A stretch of DNA of 27,998 nucleotides. It comes from GCA-003244245 sp052390495 (GTDB lineage Bacteria; Actinomycetota; Actinomycetes; Mycobacteriales; Pseudonocardiaceae). Shown here in pieces: positions 15,942-23,952 of the stretch. Within the stretch, counting starts at the first letter, position 1; every line of letters starts with the position of its first letter. The position numbers and the translations under genes were made by a program. Where the stretch lies: contig JBQTGW010000138.1 of assembly GCA_052390495.1 (NCBI GenBank), forward strand, positions 1 to 27,998, in the 5' to 3' direction. The notes beneath the pieces were generated by a model. It did not search any database, had not been told where the DNA came from, and worked only from the letters and a program-made list of their open reading frames with translations.

Positions 15942-15999
15942 TGGTCAGCTCCCTCTGTAAACATCTCAGTACGCTGCTCAGCCGCATTGCAGCGATAGA

Positions 16000-16009
16000 T
16001 ACAGTACTG
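16000..16009 (+). promoter_or_regulatory. -10 element with overlapping palindrome before the AbrB-type gene
   Basis: TACAGT (16000-16005) sits six bases before ATG 16012, suggesting leaderless transcription. The perfect palindrome CAGTACTG (16002-16009) overlaps it and could be an operator; a related CAGTACG occurs at 15967-15973. Confidence 0.35.
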
Positions 16010-16011
16010 GC

Positions 16012-16474
16012 ATGGCCGAGTTCCATCTGACCGTTCAGGGGCGGGGAACCGTTCCTCGAAACGTGCTCGGTCGTCCCGATCATGCTGGTCCTACGATGTA
16101 GCGGGCCGTGCTTGGTTCTCGCGTCGGCCTCCCTGCCATATCGCACACCTGTTCGAGCTGGGCAACGGACCGAACTCTCACGAAACGACACGTTTCTACG
16201 TTCGGAGGGACAGTCGAGAGCCCTCGCCCTGCCGACTGAGATCCGTCGCCGTCACCGGCTCGACGAGCCGAGAGCCCAGGTGCGGCTCGTGGAGCGGGAC
16301 GACGGTGTCATCAGGCTGCACCCGCTCGTCGCGGTGCCTGCGGACCAGACCTGGTTCTGGAGTGAGCGTTGGCAGCGGATGGAGCGGGAAGCGGAGGCCG
16401 ACGTCGCCGTCGGCCGGGTCGTCGTGACCGACGGACCTGACGAGTTCCTCGACGAACTCGACGCGACGGCGTGA
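16012..16474 (+). pseudogene. AbrB-type antitoxin gene split by about 160 bp
   Basis: The first fragment reads MAEFHLTVQGRGT, the opening strand of an AbrB/SpoVT antitoxin, then runs to a stop at 16099. The rest of the protein appears at 16211-16474 in another frame: QSRALALPTEIRRRHRLDEP, then QVRLVERDDGVIRLHPLVAV, WFWSERWQRMEREAEAD and TDGPDEFLDELDATA. Joining VQ(G/S)R to ALALP rebuilds a normal antitoxin of about 100 residues, so 16051-16210 looks like inserted or rearranged DNA. A start further inside (frame open from 16082) could still yield the C-terminal part. It is followed directly by toxin remnants. Confidence 0.6.
16051..16210. mobile_element. Possible MITE-like insert in the antitoxin gene
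   Basis: This interval separates the two halves of the antitoxin. Near its ends are GAAACGTG (16058-16065) and its reverse complement CACGTTTC (16189-16196). It has no coding capacity. The inverted match is only 8 bp and no target-site duplication is visible, so a small deletion/recombination between related genes is an alternative. Confidence 0.25.
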
Positions 16475-16664
16475 AGTTCGAGCGGACCCCCGGGTGAGTT
16501 GGGCGGGGAGTCTGCGGATCAAGAGAGTGGTGAGTGCGCCGCGAATCTGGGAGCTGACCTGGTCGTTCTCCGGGCCGGACGGTCGTGCCACGTTCGAATC
16601 GATCGAGATCGACGGCACGTCGGGCATCAGGCGGCGCCAAATCGGTAAGGTGAGTACCCGATGA
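16474..16664 (+). pseudogene. RelE/ParE-like toxin remnant with internal deletion
   Basis: A GTG at 16474 right at the antitoxin stop starts KFERTPG and then hits TGA, matching the first residues of RelE-like toxins paired with this antitoxin type. In another frame a C-terminal piece follows: PRIWELTWSFSGPDGRATFE, then IRRRQIGKV, ending in TGA at 16662-16664. The middle of the toxin, some 40 or more residues, is missing, so it should be inactive. The TGA overlaps the start of cutA (ATGA). Confidence 0.55.
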
Positions 16665-17014
16665 CCGAACCGATCGCCAGCGGCCACGACTGCGTCGAGG
16701 TCGTCATCACGGCCGAGAGCGCCGAATGGCTCGCCGACTTCACCCGCAGTCTGGTCGAGGACCGGCTCGTCGCGTGTGGCCACCACATCGCCTCGATCCG
16801 AGCGATCTATCGATGGGACGGCCAGATCTACGACGAGCCACAAGCTCGCGTTGGGTTGCACACCCGGGCCTGCCTCGTTCCAGAGATCGTCGCCCGCGCC
16901 GACCGCGACCACGCCGACGACGTCCCCTGCATCATCGCGCTCCCCATCACCACCGGCCACCCCGCCTACCTGCAATGGATTCACGACGAGACCCGCGAGC
17001 CGACCACCAGCTGA
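16661..17014 (+). CDS. cutA: CutA-family divalent-cation tolerance protein
   Basis: The 117-residue product has the CutA1 layout: VEVVITAESAEWLADFTRSL, VEDRLVACGHHIASIRAIYR, then the conserved core W(D)G(Q)I and LPITTGHPAYLQWIHDETR at the C-terminus. CutA forms trimers with a ferredoxin-like fold; it is linked to copper tolerance, but its true role is not settled. The Cys of VACG is kept. The E-E/K pattern of typical CutA is changed, with DEPQARVGLHTR in place of the usual ExE(w)x(L)xxKT, so it is a divergent member. The ATG overlaps the end of the toxin remnant. Confidence 0.85.
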   Translation: MTEPIASGHDCVEVVITAESAEWLADFTRSLVEDRLVACGHHIASIRAIYRWDGQIYDEPQARVGLHTRACLVPEIVARADRDHADDVPCIIALPITTGHPAYLQWIHDETREPTTS

Positions 17015-17051
17015 CAACCACCGGGGACCCGATCCCGGGTACCGGCCGATG

Positions 17052-17567
17052 TTAGAAGAGGGAGGCTTGGTTAGCGGCATTGTCGCTCCGGGCGTAGTCG
17101 CAGGCGCGCAGTTGGAGGCCGGTGGACGCTGCGGTGGTGGGATACAGGAGCCACCCAGCCAGGAGTCGGGTATCGGCCAGCAGCGGCCCAGCAGCGGTGT
17201 CGAGTAAAAGATCGCGCCCGACCACGCTGCGCACCGTTGCGCGTAGTACCGCGTCGCTGGACAGCTCGGTGATCTCGTGGCAGGGATCGGGAGGTGTGTC
17301 GAGGCCGAACAGTTCGACGTGGTCGATGATCGCTTTTGTCGCTGTGCGGTAGTTCCACACCACTTCCACACAGTCGATCACCTCCGCCGACCGGGCGTCG
17401 GCCCCGATCCGAAGGCTGATCACCACGTCCTGGCGATCACGGCGTTCCTCCCGGTTGACCCCGAGAACGCACCGCAAGCGCAGCTCATCGACCTCGATCA
17501 GGTCACAGGTCGGCGGACGCTCGTCGGGTGCAACAGGATCGAGTGGGTGGGCGAGCACACAGCTCAT
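17052..17567 (-). CDS. FolB/FolX-like protein with an unrecognised C-terminal half
   Basis: The 171-residue product contains, after about 18 residues, a clear dihydroneopterin aldolase/epimerase N-terminus: CDLIEVDELRLRCVLGVNRE, then ERRDRQDVVISLRIGADAR and NYRTATKAIIDHVE. In FolB the catalytic and C-terminal strands should follow (a helix with L.E.LA and K.GAL). They are absent; instead the protein continues LFGLDTPPDPCHEITELSSD and ends DYARSDNAANQASLF, which I do not recognise. The other two frames do not restore the family sequence either. It may be a chimera or a repurposed FolB fold. ATG 17567 has GAGGGAG upstream. It diverges from the GntR regulator. Confidence 0.6.
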   Translation of the reverse strand: MSCVLAHPLDPVAPDERPPTCDLIEVDELRLRCVLGVNREERRDRQDVVISLRIGADARSAEVIDCVEVVWNYRTATKAIIDHVELFGLDTPPDPCHEITELSSDAVLRATVRSVVGRDLLLDTAAGPLLADTRLLAGWLLYPTTAASTGLQLRACDYARSDNAANQASLF

Positions 17568-17653
17568 TGGCCAACTCCCTCGCTCGTGGAGACCTCGTTG
17601 GTGGGTCATCACTCACCATGAGACAGCTCGTCAACCCCAGGATGTGAGCACCG

Positions 17654-18413
17654 ATGACCACCCCGCCGACCTCCCGCTACCAGCAGGTCGCAGATCAGCT
17701 ACGAGAAGCGATCGTCGCGGGCGAGTATCCACCAGGCCAGCCCTGCCGAGCGAGAGCGTGCTCGCCCAGCGGCACGGCCTCAACCGCACCACGATCAACA
17801 AAGCCGTCCGGCTACTCGCCGCGCAGGGCTTGTGACTGTCGAGCACGGGCGCGGTGCGTTCGTCCGGACACCGCCCGTGCTCGACGGTCACGTCTCGGCG
17901 TCCTACGTAACCCAAGCCGACGACCAACGCCGGGCGTCCTGGCGGTCGGAAGCCGAGCGCCTCGGCATGCGCGGTACCCAGGAACTTTCCTACGTAGGTG
18001 AGGTTTCCGCTGATGAGGACATCGCTGGCCTGCTGGGCGTCGAGCCCGGGTCGACCGTGGTGGTACGCCGACGCGTCATGTCACTCGACGACGAGCCAGT
18101 GCAACTCGCGGACTCCTACTACCCCCTCGATCTCGTGCACGGAACACCTATCGCCGAACCCCGCAAGCTGCCCGGCGGAACTGTAGCCGCCCTGGAACGC
18201 CTCGGCCTGGAGCTGAACGACTTCGAAGAGCACGTCAGCGCACGAGCCGCCACCCCCGAGGAGCGAAAGACCCTGCGACTCGCCGACGGCGTGCCGGTAC
18301 TCGTCCTGATGCGGACGACCCACACCACCGATGGGCGGGCCGTCGAGGTGAGCCGGGCGGTACTGGCTGCGGATCGGCATCAACTGAGCTACCGACTGCC
18401 AGCGCGCGCCTAG
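17654..18413 (+). pseudogene. GntR/HutC (UTRA) transcriptional regulator with two frameshifts
   Basis: Three frames together rebuild a complete regulator. Frame 1 from ATG 17654: RYQQVADQLREAIVAGEYPP, then GQP. Frame 2 from about 17745: LPSESVLAQRHGLNRTTINK, AVRLLAAQGL, stopping at TGA 17833. Frame 3 from GTG 17832: TVEHGRGAFVRT and the full UTRA effector domain (GEVSADEDIAGLLGVEPGS, VVVRRRVMSLDDEPVQLADS, ALERLGLELNDFEEHVSARA, VLVLMRTTHTTDGRAVEVSR). Each shift corresponds to one missing base. The frame-2 stop and frame-3 start overlap as GTGA, so the UTRA domain may be made separately. AGGATGTGAG precedes the first ATG. It probably once regulated the divergent FolB-like gene. Confidence 0.75.
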
Positions 18414-18432
18414 CAACTCCCATACTCGGCTG

Positions 18433-20034
18433 ATGACACTGCATGTGGATGCTGTGGTCGTCGGTGGGGGGCACCACGGGCTGGTCGCGGCGGCGGTGCT
18501 GGCCGATGCGGGCTGGGAGGTGTGCCTGCTGGAGGCCAGCGACCGAGTAGGGGGCGCGGTGCGCTCGACGCAGCTGCACCCCGGGTACGTCACCGATCTG
18601 TACAGCGCCTTCTACCCGCTCACCGTCGCCTCACCGATGTTGCGCGCATTAAAGCTCGAAGACCACGGGCTGCGCTGGTCGCATGCCCCGGCGGTACTCG
18701 CCCACCCACCGAGACCGGACTCGGACGTCGCCGCTGTGCTGCATCGCAACCCCGAAGACACCGCAGCCGGACTGGCCGCCGAGCACCCTGGCGACGGCGA
18801 CGCCTGGCTGGCGCTGGTCGAGCAGTGGCGGCGAGTGCGCAATCCCGTACTGCGATCCCTGTTCACGACCTTCCCACCGGTGCGTGGGCCCGTCGGGCTG
18901 CTGCGCGAGCTGGGAACCGCAGGCGCACTGCGGCTGGCCCGTTTCCTGATGCTGCCAGCGCGGCGGATGGGCCAGGAACTGTTCCGTGGCGAGCGCGGCC
19001 GACTGTTGCTGGCGGGCAACGCGCTGCACAGTGACATCGCGATCGACGCGCCCGGCAGCGGGGTGTTCGGCTGGCTGCTGGCGATGCTGGGCCAGGACGT
19101 CGGGTTCCCGGTGCCGGTCGGCGGGGCCGGAGAGCTGGCCGCAGCGCTGGCCCGGCGGGCGGAGGCGGCGGGTGCGCAGCTGCGCACCGGACAGCGGGTG
19201 GAGCGCATCGACGTGCACGGTGGCCGCGCGGTGGGCGTGCGGACCGCGGCGGGGCTGACCGTGCACGCCCGCCGCGCCGTCATCGCCGATGTGTCGGCAC
19301 CCAGCCTCTACCTCGATCTGCTGCCACCGACGGCAGTGCCGACGATGCTCCGCGACGATCTGGCGCGCTTCCAGTGGGACAGCCCGGTCGTGAAGGTCAA
19401 CTGGGCGCTGGACGGCCCGATCCCGTGGCGGGCTGCCGGGGTGCGCGGCGCAGGCACGGTGCACCTGGGCTGCGACGAGACCCAGATGGCGCACTGGTCG
19501 GCCGACATCGAGAACGCCACGATCCCGCGCACCCCGTTTCTGCTGCTGGGGCAGATGACCACCGCCGAAGCCAGCCGCTCCCCCGCCGACACCGAAAGCG
19601 TCTGGGCCTATACCCACCTGCCCCGGGGTTACACCGACGACGCGTCGGCGGACCTGCTCGCGAAGCGGGTAGACGAGGTGGTGGAGAGCTTCGCGCCGGG
19701 ATTCGGCGCCCGGGTGCTCGCGCGGACCGTGCAGCGCCCCGGAGACCTGGAGCGCGCCGACGCCAACCTCGTGCACGGCGCGGTGAACGGCGGCACCGCC
19801 CAGCTACACCAGCAGCTGGTGTTCCGCCCGGTCCCGGGCCTGGGCCGAGCCGAAACACCGGTGTCCGGGCTGTACCTGGGCAGCGCCGCGGCACATCCCG
19901 GCGGCGGGGTGCACGGTGCCTGCGGATGGCTCGCGGCCCGGACCGCGCTGGCCCACCACGGCACTCTCGGCGGGCTGCGCCGCAAGATCACCTCGGCTGC
20001 CCTGGAGTTGCTGTACCGCTCGGCTCAGCCCTGA
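18433..20034 (+). CDS. CrtI/PYROXD2-like FAD-dependent oxidoreductase
   Basis: The 533-residue enzyme starts with an FAD-binding Rossmann motif, VDAVVVGGGHHGLVAAAVLA, and an ELEASDRVGGA-type site (LLEASDRVGGAVRS). It has a central VPVGGAGELAAAL segment typical of phytoene-desaturase-like proteins. The C-terminal FAD loop reads GLYLGSAAAHPGGGVHGACG. Relatives oxidise or isomerise polyisoprenoids or unidentified amine/ketone substrates; no carotenoid genes are nearby, so the substrate is unknown. There is no ribosome site before ATG 18433, and CATACT six bases upstream suggests a leaderless message. Its last 10 bp overlap the convergent DUF5336 gene. Confidence 0.88.
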   Translation: MTLHVDAVVVGGGHHGLVAAAVLADAGWEVCLLEASDRVGGAVRSTQLHPGYVTDLYSAFYPLTVASPMLRALKLEDHGLRWSHAPAVLAHPPRPDSDVAAVLHRNPEDTAAGLAAEHPGDGDAWLALVEQWRRVRNPVLRSLFTTFPPVRGPVGLLRELGTAGALRLARFLMLPARRMGQELFRGERGRLLLAGNALHSDIAIDAPGSGVFGWLLAMLGQDVGFPVPVGGAGELAAALARRAEAAGAQLRTGQRVERIDVHGGRAVGVRTAAGLTVHARRAVIADVSAPSLYLDLLPPTAVPTMLRDDLARFQWDSPVVKVNWALDGPIPWRAAGVRGAGTVHLGCDETQMAHWSADIENATIPRTPFLLLGQMTTAEASRSPADTESVWAYTHLPRGYTDDASADLLAKRVDEVVESFAPGFGARVLARTVQRPGDLERADANLVHGAVNGGTAQLHQQLVFRPVPGLGRAETPVSGLYLGSAAAHPGGGVHGACGWLAARTALAHHGTLGGLRRKITSAALELLYRSAQP

Positions 20035-21026
20035 CCTGGCGGTGACCCAGGCCGCTCGCCGTGGTCACGCGCCCGCTCCGACTCCCCGCGCTCACCACTG
20101 CCCTGCCCCGGCTCGTCACCGCTGTATTGGCCCGGGGACTCACTGCCGTATTTGGACTCACCGGCGTACTGGGACTCACCGGCGTACTGGGACTCACCAG
20201 CGTACTGGGACTGGCCCGGCTGGCCGCCATGCTGCGGCTGACCGTACTGGTCCTGCAGGCCCTGGTACTGCACGGTGTGGGGCAGATAGGGCTGCGGTTG
20301 CTGAGTGGGGTAGCCGCCCGAGGGCGGGCCGGTGGGCTGCTGCTGACCCGGGTAACCACCCTGGCCCGAGTAACTCCCCTGTGTTGGGTAGTTCCCCTGG
20401 CCCGAGTAGTTCCCCTGGTCCGGGTAACTCCCCTGGTCCGGATAGCCGCCAAAGGTGGAATAACCACCCTGGCCGGGATAACCACCCCCCGGAGCGGGCG
20501 GACCAGGGTAACCCCCCGGAGCGGCCTGGCCGGGATAACCACCAGATTGCTGAGGTTCCCACGACCGCGCAGGGCGTTGACGTGGTCGGGGCGTCAGTTT
20601 CACCAAGCCCGCCGACATGAGCAGCGCCAGCACAACGACGGCTGACTCCAGGAATGCCAGGACGAGAGCCGTGATCACGATCCCCGGGACATCTGCGCCG
20701 GACACGCCAAGGAGGGGCGGCGCCTTAACCACTTCGACCAGCAGAAACAGGGTGCTGGTGACAACCGCCGCGGCCGCAGGCACCAGCGTCGCAGGCGCCT
20801 TGGGCAGCACCGAGGCAGCCGCGAGCAAGCCTCCGCCAAGCAGCAGGACACCCATCAGACCGCGCAGATAACTACCGGCGTCATCGGCAAAGGAAAGGAA
20901 GTAGATGACCAGACCGAGGACGCCCGCAGCGATCGCGAGGATCTTGGCGAGGTCCAGACCGCCGTAGGATGGGCTGGTCGGCCCTGGTTGCGGCGCTGCC
21001 GGGGGCTGGCCGTAGGGCATGGACAT
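20025..21026 (-). CDS. DUF5336 membrane protein with long Gly/Tyr/Gln-rich tail
   Basis: The 333-residue protein has a short Pro-rich start (MPYGQPPAAPQPGP) and four hydrophobic helices in residues 25-145 (for example ILAIAAGVLGLVIYFLSFAD and GIVITALVLAFLESAVVVLA). A tail of roughly 185 residues follows, built from GGYPGQ, QGNYSGQ and QYAGES repeats and predicted disordered. This is the architecture of the actinobacterial DUF5336 family (34-kDa antigen-like), which usually lies next to sucCD as here. Its role is not established; cell-envelope function is assumed. GAAAGG lies 8 bases before ATG 21026. Confidence 0.85.
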   Translation of the reverse strand: MSMPYGQPPAAPQPGPTSPSYGGLDLAKILAIAAGVLGLVIYFLSFADDAGSYLRGLMGVLLLGGGLLAAASVLPKAPATLVPAAAAVVTSTLFLLVEVVKAPPLLGVSGADVPGIVITALVLAFLESAVVVLALLMSAGLVKLTPRPRQRPARSWEPQQSGGYPGQAAPGGYPGPPAPGGGYPGQGGYSTFGGYPDQGSYPDQGNYSGQGNYPTQGSYSGQGGYPGQQQPTGPPSGGYPTQQPQPYLPHTVQYQGLQDQYGQPQHGGQPGQSQYAGESQYAGESQYAGESKYGSESPGQYSGDEPGQGSGERGESERARDHGERPGSPPGQG

Positions 21027-21168
21027 GGAGAACCTTTCACTGTCGGCACGGTGGGCGAAACGGACCTGTTCAGAACGCTAGCGGAACCAGGCCGGATCCG
21101 AACCGCCCGTGGGAGCGACGAGCACCCCGAGGTGACACCGCGCGCGTCAGTGGCAGTGCCTTGATGAT

Positions 21169-22056
21169 CTAGCGCATCAGCATGATCTCGCGCATTAGTT
21201 CGGCCGTGTCGCTGGGTGTCCTGCCCACCTTGACCCCCGCCGCTTCCAGGGCTTGTTTCTTGGCGGCAGCGGTGCCGGAGGAGCCAGACACGATAGCGCC
21301 CGCATGGCCCATCGTCTTGCCAACGGGTGCGGTGAAGCCGGCGACGTAGCCGACCATCGGTTTGGTGATGTGGGCGGCGATGTAGTCGGCAGCGCGCTCC
21401 TCGGCGTCGCCGCCGATCTCACCGATCAGTACCATCGCCGCGGTGTCGGGGTCATCCTCGAAGGCTTGCAGGGCATCGATGTGAGTGGTCCCGATGACGG
21501 GATCGCCGCCGATGCCCACACAGCTGGAGAACCCGATGTCGCGCAACTCGAACATCATCTGGTAAGTCAGCGTGCCGGATTTCGACACTAACCCGATCTT
21601 GCCGGGGGCGGTGATGTCGGCGGGGATGATACCCGCATTGGAGGCGCCGGGGCTGATCACGCCAGGGCAGTTCGGGCCGACGATGCGAGTTCGGTTCCCG
21701 GTCGCGCAGGCGTGCGCCCAGAACCCGGCGGTGTCGTGCACCGGAATCCCCTCGGTGATCACGACCGCCAGGCCGATACCCGCGTCGATCGCCTCGACGA
21801 CCGCAGCTTTGGCGAAGCGCGGGGGGACGAAGAGCACGGTGACATCGGCGCCGGTCTCGGCCATCGCCTCGGCCACCGAGCCGAACACCGGCAGCATCAC
21901 GCCGTCGAAGTCGACCCGCTGCCCGGCCTTGCCGGGGGTGACGCCCCCGACGACCTGGCTGCCCGCGGTCAGCATGCGTTGAGTGTGCTTGCGGCCCTCG
22001 GATCCAGTCATCCCCTGGACGATGATGCGAGAGTCCTTGGTCAGGAAGATCGCCAC
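21169..22056 (-). CDS. sucD: Succinyl-CoA ligase (ADP/GDP-forming), alpha subunit
   Basis: A 295-residue TCA-cycle enzyme subunit that interconverts succinyl-CoA and succinate with nucleotide triphosphate. It has the CoA-binding start SRIIVQGMTGSEGRKHTQRM, GPNCPGVISPG, SKSGTLTYQMMFEL, GIGGDPVIGTTHIDALQAFE and the phosphohistidine loop GHAGAIVSGSSGTAAAK. Length is normal. It starts with GTG 22056, three bases after the sucC stop, with GGGAG inside the end of sucC, so the two are translated together in a 1:1 complex. Confidence 0.97.
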   Translation of the reverse strand: MAIFLTKDSRIIVQGMTGSEGRKHTQRMLTAGSQVVGGVTPGKAGQRVDFDGVMLPVFGSVAEAMAETGADVTVLFVPPRFAKAAVVEAIDAGIGLAVVITEGIPVHDTAGFWAHACATGNRTRIVGPNCPGVISPGASNAGIIPADITAPGKIGLVSKSGTLTYQMMFELRDIGFSSCVGIGGDPVIGTTHIDALQAFEDDPDTAAMVLIGEIGGDAEERAADYIAAHITKPMVGYVAGFTAPVGKTMGHAGAIVSGSSGTAAAKKQALEAAGVKVGRTPSDTAELMREIMLMR

Positions 22057-22059
22057 AGC

Positions 22060-23262
22060 TCAGGCTCCCTTCGCGGGCGCCGCAGCTGCGGCGAGTTCGG
22101 CGGCCGCGGCCAGCTCGGCGGCCTTGTCGGCTGCGGCGTTCATCGTGTCCACCATCGTGACCAGCGGATGGGCGGCCTCGGACAGGATGCGCCTGCCCTC
22201 GACCACGTTATTCCCGTCAAGGCGCACGACCAGCGGTTTGGTGGCCGAATCACCGAGGATGTCCAAGGCCGCCACGATACCGGTGGCCACCTGATCGCAG
22301 GCGGTGATGCCACCGAAGACATTGACGAACACCGACCGCACATCGGGGTCACCGAGAATGATGTCCAACCCGTCGGACATCACCTGCGCGTTCGCCCCAC
22401 CGCCGATGTCGAGGAAGTTGGCGGGCCGCATCCCGCCGTGTGCCGCACCAGCGTAGGCGACCACGTCCAGGGTGGACATGACCAGGCCGGCACCGTTTCC
22501 GATAATGCCGACCTGCCCATCGAGCTTGACGTAGTTGAGGCCCTTGGCCTTGGCCTTGGCCTCAAGTGGGTCGTCCGCGGCGCTGTCGGTGAGCTCGGCA
22601 TGCTCAGGATGGCGGAACGCGGCGTTGCCGTCGAGGGTCACCTTTCCGTCCAGCGCGATGATCGCGTCCCGCTGGTCGCGGACCAGCGGGTTGACCTCGA
22701 CCAACGTGGCGTCCTCGGTGACGAAGGTTTCCCACAGCCCGACGACCACCCCGGCCACCGCCTCAGCTACCTCGGCCGGGAACCGCGCGGCGGCCACGAT
22801 CTCGCGGGCCTTGTCGATGCTCACCCCGGCGAGGGGGTCGACCGGCACCTTGGCCAGCGCCTCGGGCTTGGTGGCGGCGACCTCCTCGATGTCCATCCCA
22901 CCCTCGACGCTGGCCATCGCGAGGAAGGTGCGGTTGGTCCGGTCGAGCAGGAAGGAGAAGTAATACTCCTCGGCGATCTGGCAGGCAGGGGTCACCAGCA
23001 CGCGCCGCACGGTGTGGCCCTTGATGTCCATGCCCAGTATCGCGGCCGCCTTCTCGGCGGCCTCGGATGGCAAGGCAGCCAACTTCACCCCGCCCGCCTT
23101 GCCGCGCCCGCCGGTCTTCACTTGCGCCTTGATCACCACGGTGCCACCGAACTCCGCGGCGGCGGCCCGCGCCTCGGCGCTGGTGGTGACAGCGGCGCCC
23201 GGAAGGACTGGGACACCATGGGCGTAGAACAGGTCCTTGGCCTGGTACTCGTACAGGTCCAC
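22060..23262 (-). CDS. sucC: Succinyl-CoA ligase (ADP/GDP-forming), beta subunit
   Basis: A 400-residue subunit with the ATP-grasp domain (MDLYEYQAKDLFYAHGVPV, VVIKAQVKTGGRGKAGGVKL, EVNPLVRDQRDAIIALDGKV) and the C-terminal CoA-ligase part (GNGAGLVMSTLDVVAYAG, NFLDIGGGANAQV, FVNVFGGITACDQVATGI, VVRLDGNNVVEGRRIL). GTG 23262 is preceded by GGAGA. The C-terminus carries an extra Ala-rich run (KAAELAAAAELAAAAAPAKG) not needed for the fold. It is the first gene of the sucC-sucD operon; the cobalamin-binding gene upstream ends 87 bp before it. Confidence 0.97.
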   Translation of the reverse strand: MDLYEYQAKDLFYAHGVPVLPGAAVTTSAEARAAAAEFGGTVVIKAQVKTGGRGKAGGVKLAALPSEAAEKAAAILGMDIKGHTVRRVLVTPACQIAEEYYFSFLLDRTNRTFLAMASVEGGMDIEEVAATKPEALAKVPVDPLAGVSIDKAREIVAAARFPAEVAEAVAGVVVGLWETFVTEDATLVEVNPLVRDQRDAIIALDGKVTLDGNAAFRHPEHAELTDSAADDPLEAKAKAKGLNYVKLDGQVGIIGNGAGLVMSTLDVVAYAGAAHGGMRPANFLDIGGGANAQVMSDGLDIILGDPDVRSVFVNVFGGITACDQVATGIVAALDILGDSATKPLVVRLDGNNVVEGRRILSEAAHPLVTMVDTMNAAADKAAELAAAAELAAAAAPAKGA

Positions 23263-23349
23263 GCGGTCTCCAGGGGCTAAGGCAGCACGACGGGCTCGAC
23301 CCTATCCAGCGCAGGCGCCCCACTCCCCCGCCGACACGGGTGAACCAAG

Positions 23350-23784
23350 TCACTCCACTGGCATCTCCGATGTCATCGCCGGGGCCGTTTCGACGTCGAC
23401 GACGCTGCGCACCCACTCAACGATCTCGTAGGTGGTGGCACCCGGAGTGAAGACCTTGGCCACCCCGAGCTCGGTGAGCTTCGGGATGTCCTCCTCCGGG
23501 ATGATCCCACCACCGAAGACCAGCACGTCACGAGCTCCCCTGCGCTCCAGCAGTTGCACGACCCTGGCGAAGAGAGTCATGTGCGCGCCCGAGAGCACCG
23601 ACAGCCCCACCAGGTCGGCATCCTCCTGGATGGCGGTCTCCACGATCTGCTCGGGAGTCTGATGCAGGCCGGTGTACACGACCTCCATGCCCGCGTCGCG
23701 AAGGGCACGGGCGACGACCTTCGCACCTCGGTCGTGGCCGTCGAGCCCAGGCTTGGCCACGACCACGCGGATCCGTCCGCTCAT
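23350..23784 (-). CDS. Cobalamin-binding small subunit of an acyl-CoA mutase
   Basis: The 144-residue protein is a stand-alone B12-binding domain like IcmB or the C-terminus of methylmalonyl-CoA mutase. It shows the DxHxxG motif with its cobalt-ligating His (KPGLDGHDRGAKVVARAL), LVGLSVLSGAHMTLF and FGGGIIPEEDIPKLTELGV. It would pair with a separate large substrate-binding subunit, which is not in the window, for example isobutyryl-CoA or ethylmalonyl-CoA mutase. These routes often end in succinyl-CoA, which suits its place upstream of sucCD, but the pairing is inference. ATG 23784 has no Shine-Dalgarno; TACGCT lies six bases upstream, implying a leaderless mRNA. Confidence 0.87.
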   Translation of the reverse strand: MSGRIRVVVAKPGLDGHDRGAKVVARALRDAGMEVVYTGLHQTPEQIVETAIQEDADLVGLSVLSGAHMTLFARVVQLLERRGARDVLVFGGGIIPEEDIPKLTELGVAKVFTPGATTYEIVEWVRSVVDVETAPAMTSEMPVE

Positions 23785-23790
23785 GACGTG

Positions 23791-23796
23791 AGCGTA
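23791..23796 (-). promoter_or_regulatory. -10 element of the leaderless cobalamin-binding gene
   Basis: TACGCT on the minus strand, six bases before ATG 23784, with no ribosome-binding site. Same TANNNT-N6-ATG layout as the other leaderless starts in the window. Confidence 0.4.
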
Positions 23797-23940
23797 GCCC
23801 GCGGGCAGGCGGTAGCGGTGCGGTTGCGGAGCACGCCACATGGACGGCGAGCCAGCAGCGCCACCCCCCGGTTGACCGGTGCAGAACACCGCTCAGCGGG
23901 TTGTTTTGCCGTATCACATGCAAATGTTGTGTTAACAACT

Positions 23941-23946
23941 TATCGT
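23941..23946 (+). promoter_or_regulatory. -10 element of the leaderless lipase gene
   Basis: TATCGT lies six bases before ATG 23953 and no Shine-Dalgarno sequence is present. Just upstream, GTTGTGTTAACAAC (23926-23939) is a palindrome-like AT-rich site that could bind a regulator. Confidence 0.4.
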
Positions 23947-23952
23947 CCCTGT

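Noticed and set aside
16196..17371. 391-codon open frame on the minus strand
   Set aside because: It is antisense to cutA and the antitoxin/toxin remnants and overlaps the FolB-like gene; it has no recognisable domain and no ribosome site.
21712..23280. 522-codon open frame on the plus strand
   Set aside because: It is antisense to sucC and sucD, which are certain, and its composition (Gly/His/Arg-rich) is that of a GC-rich shadow frame.
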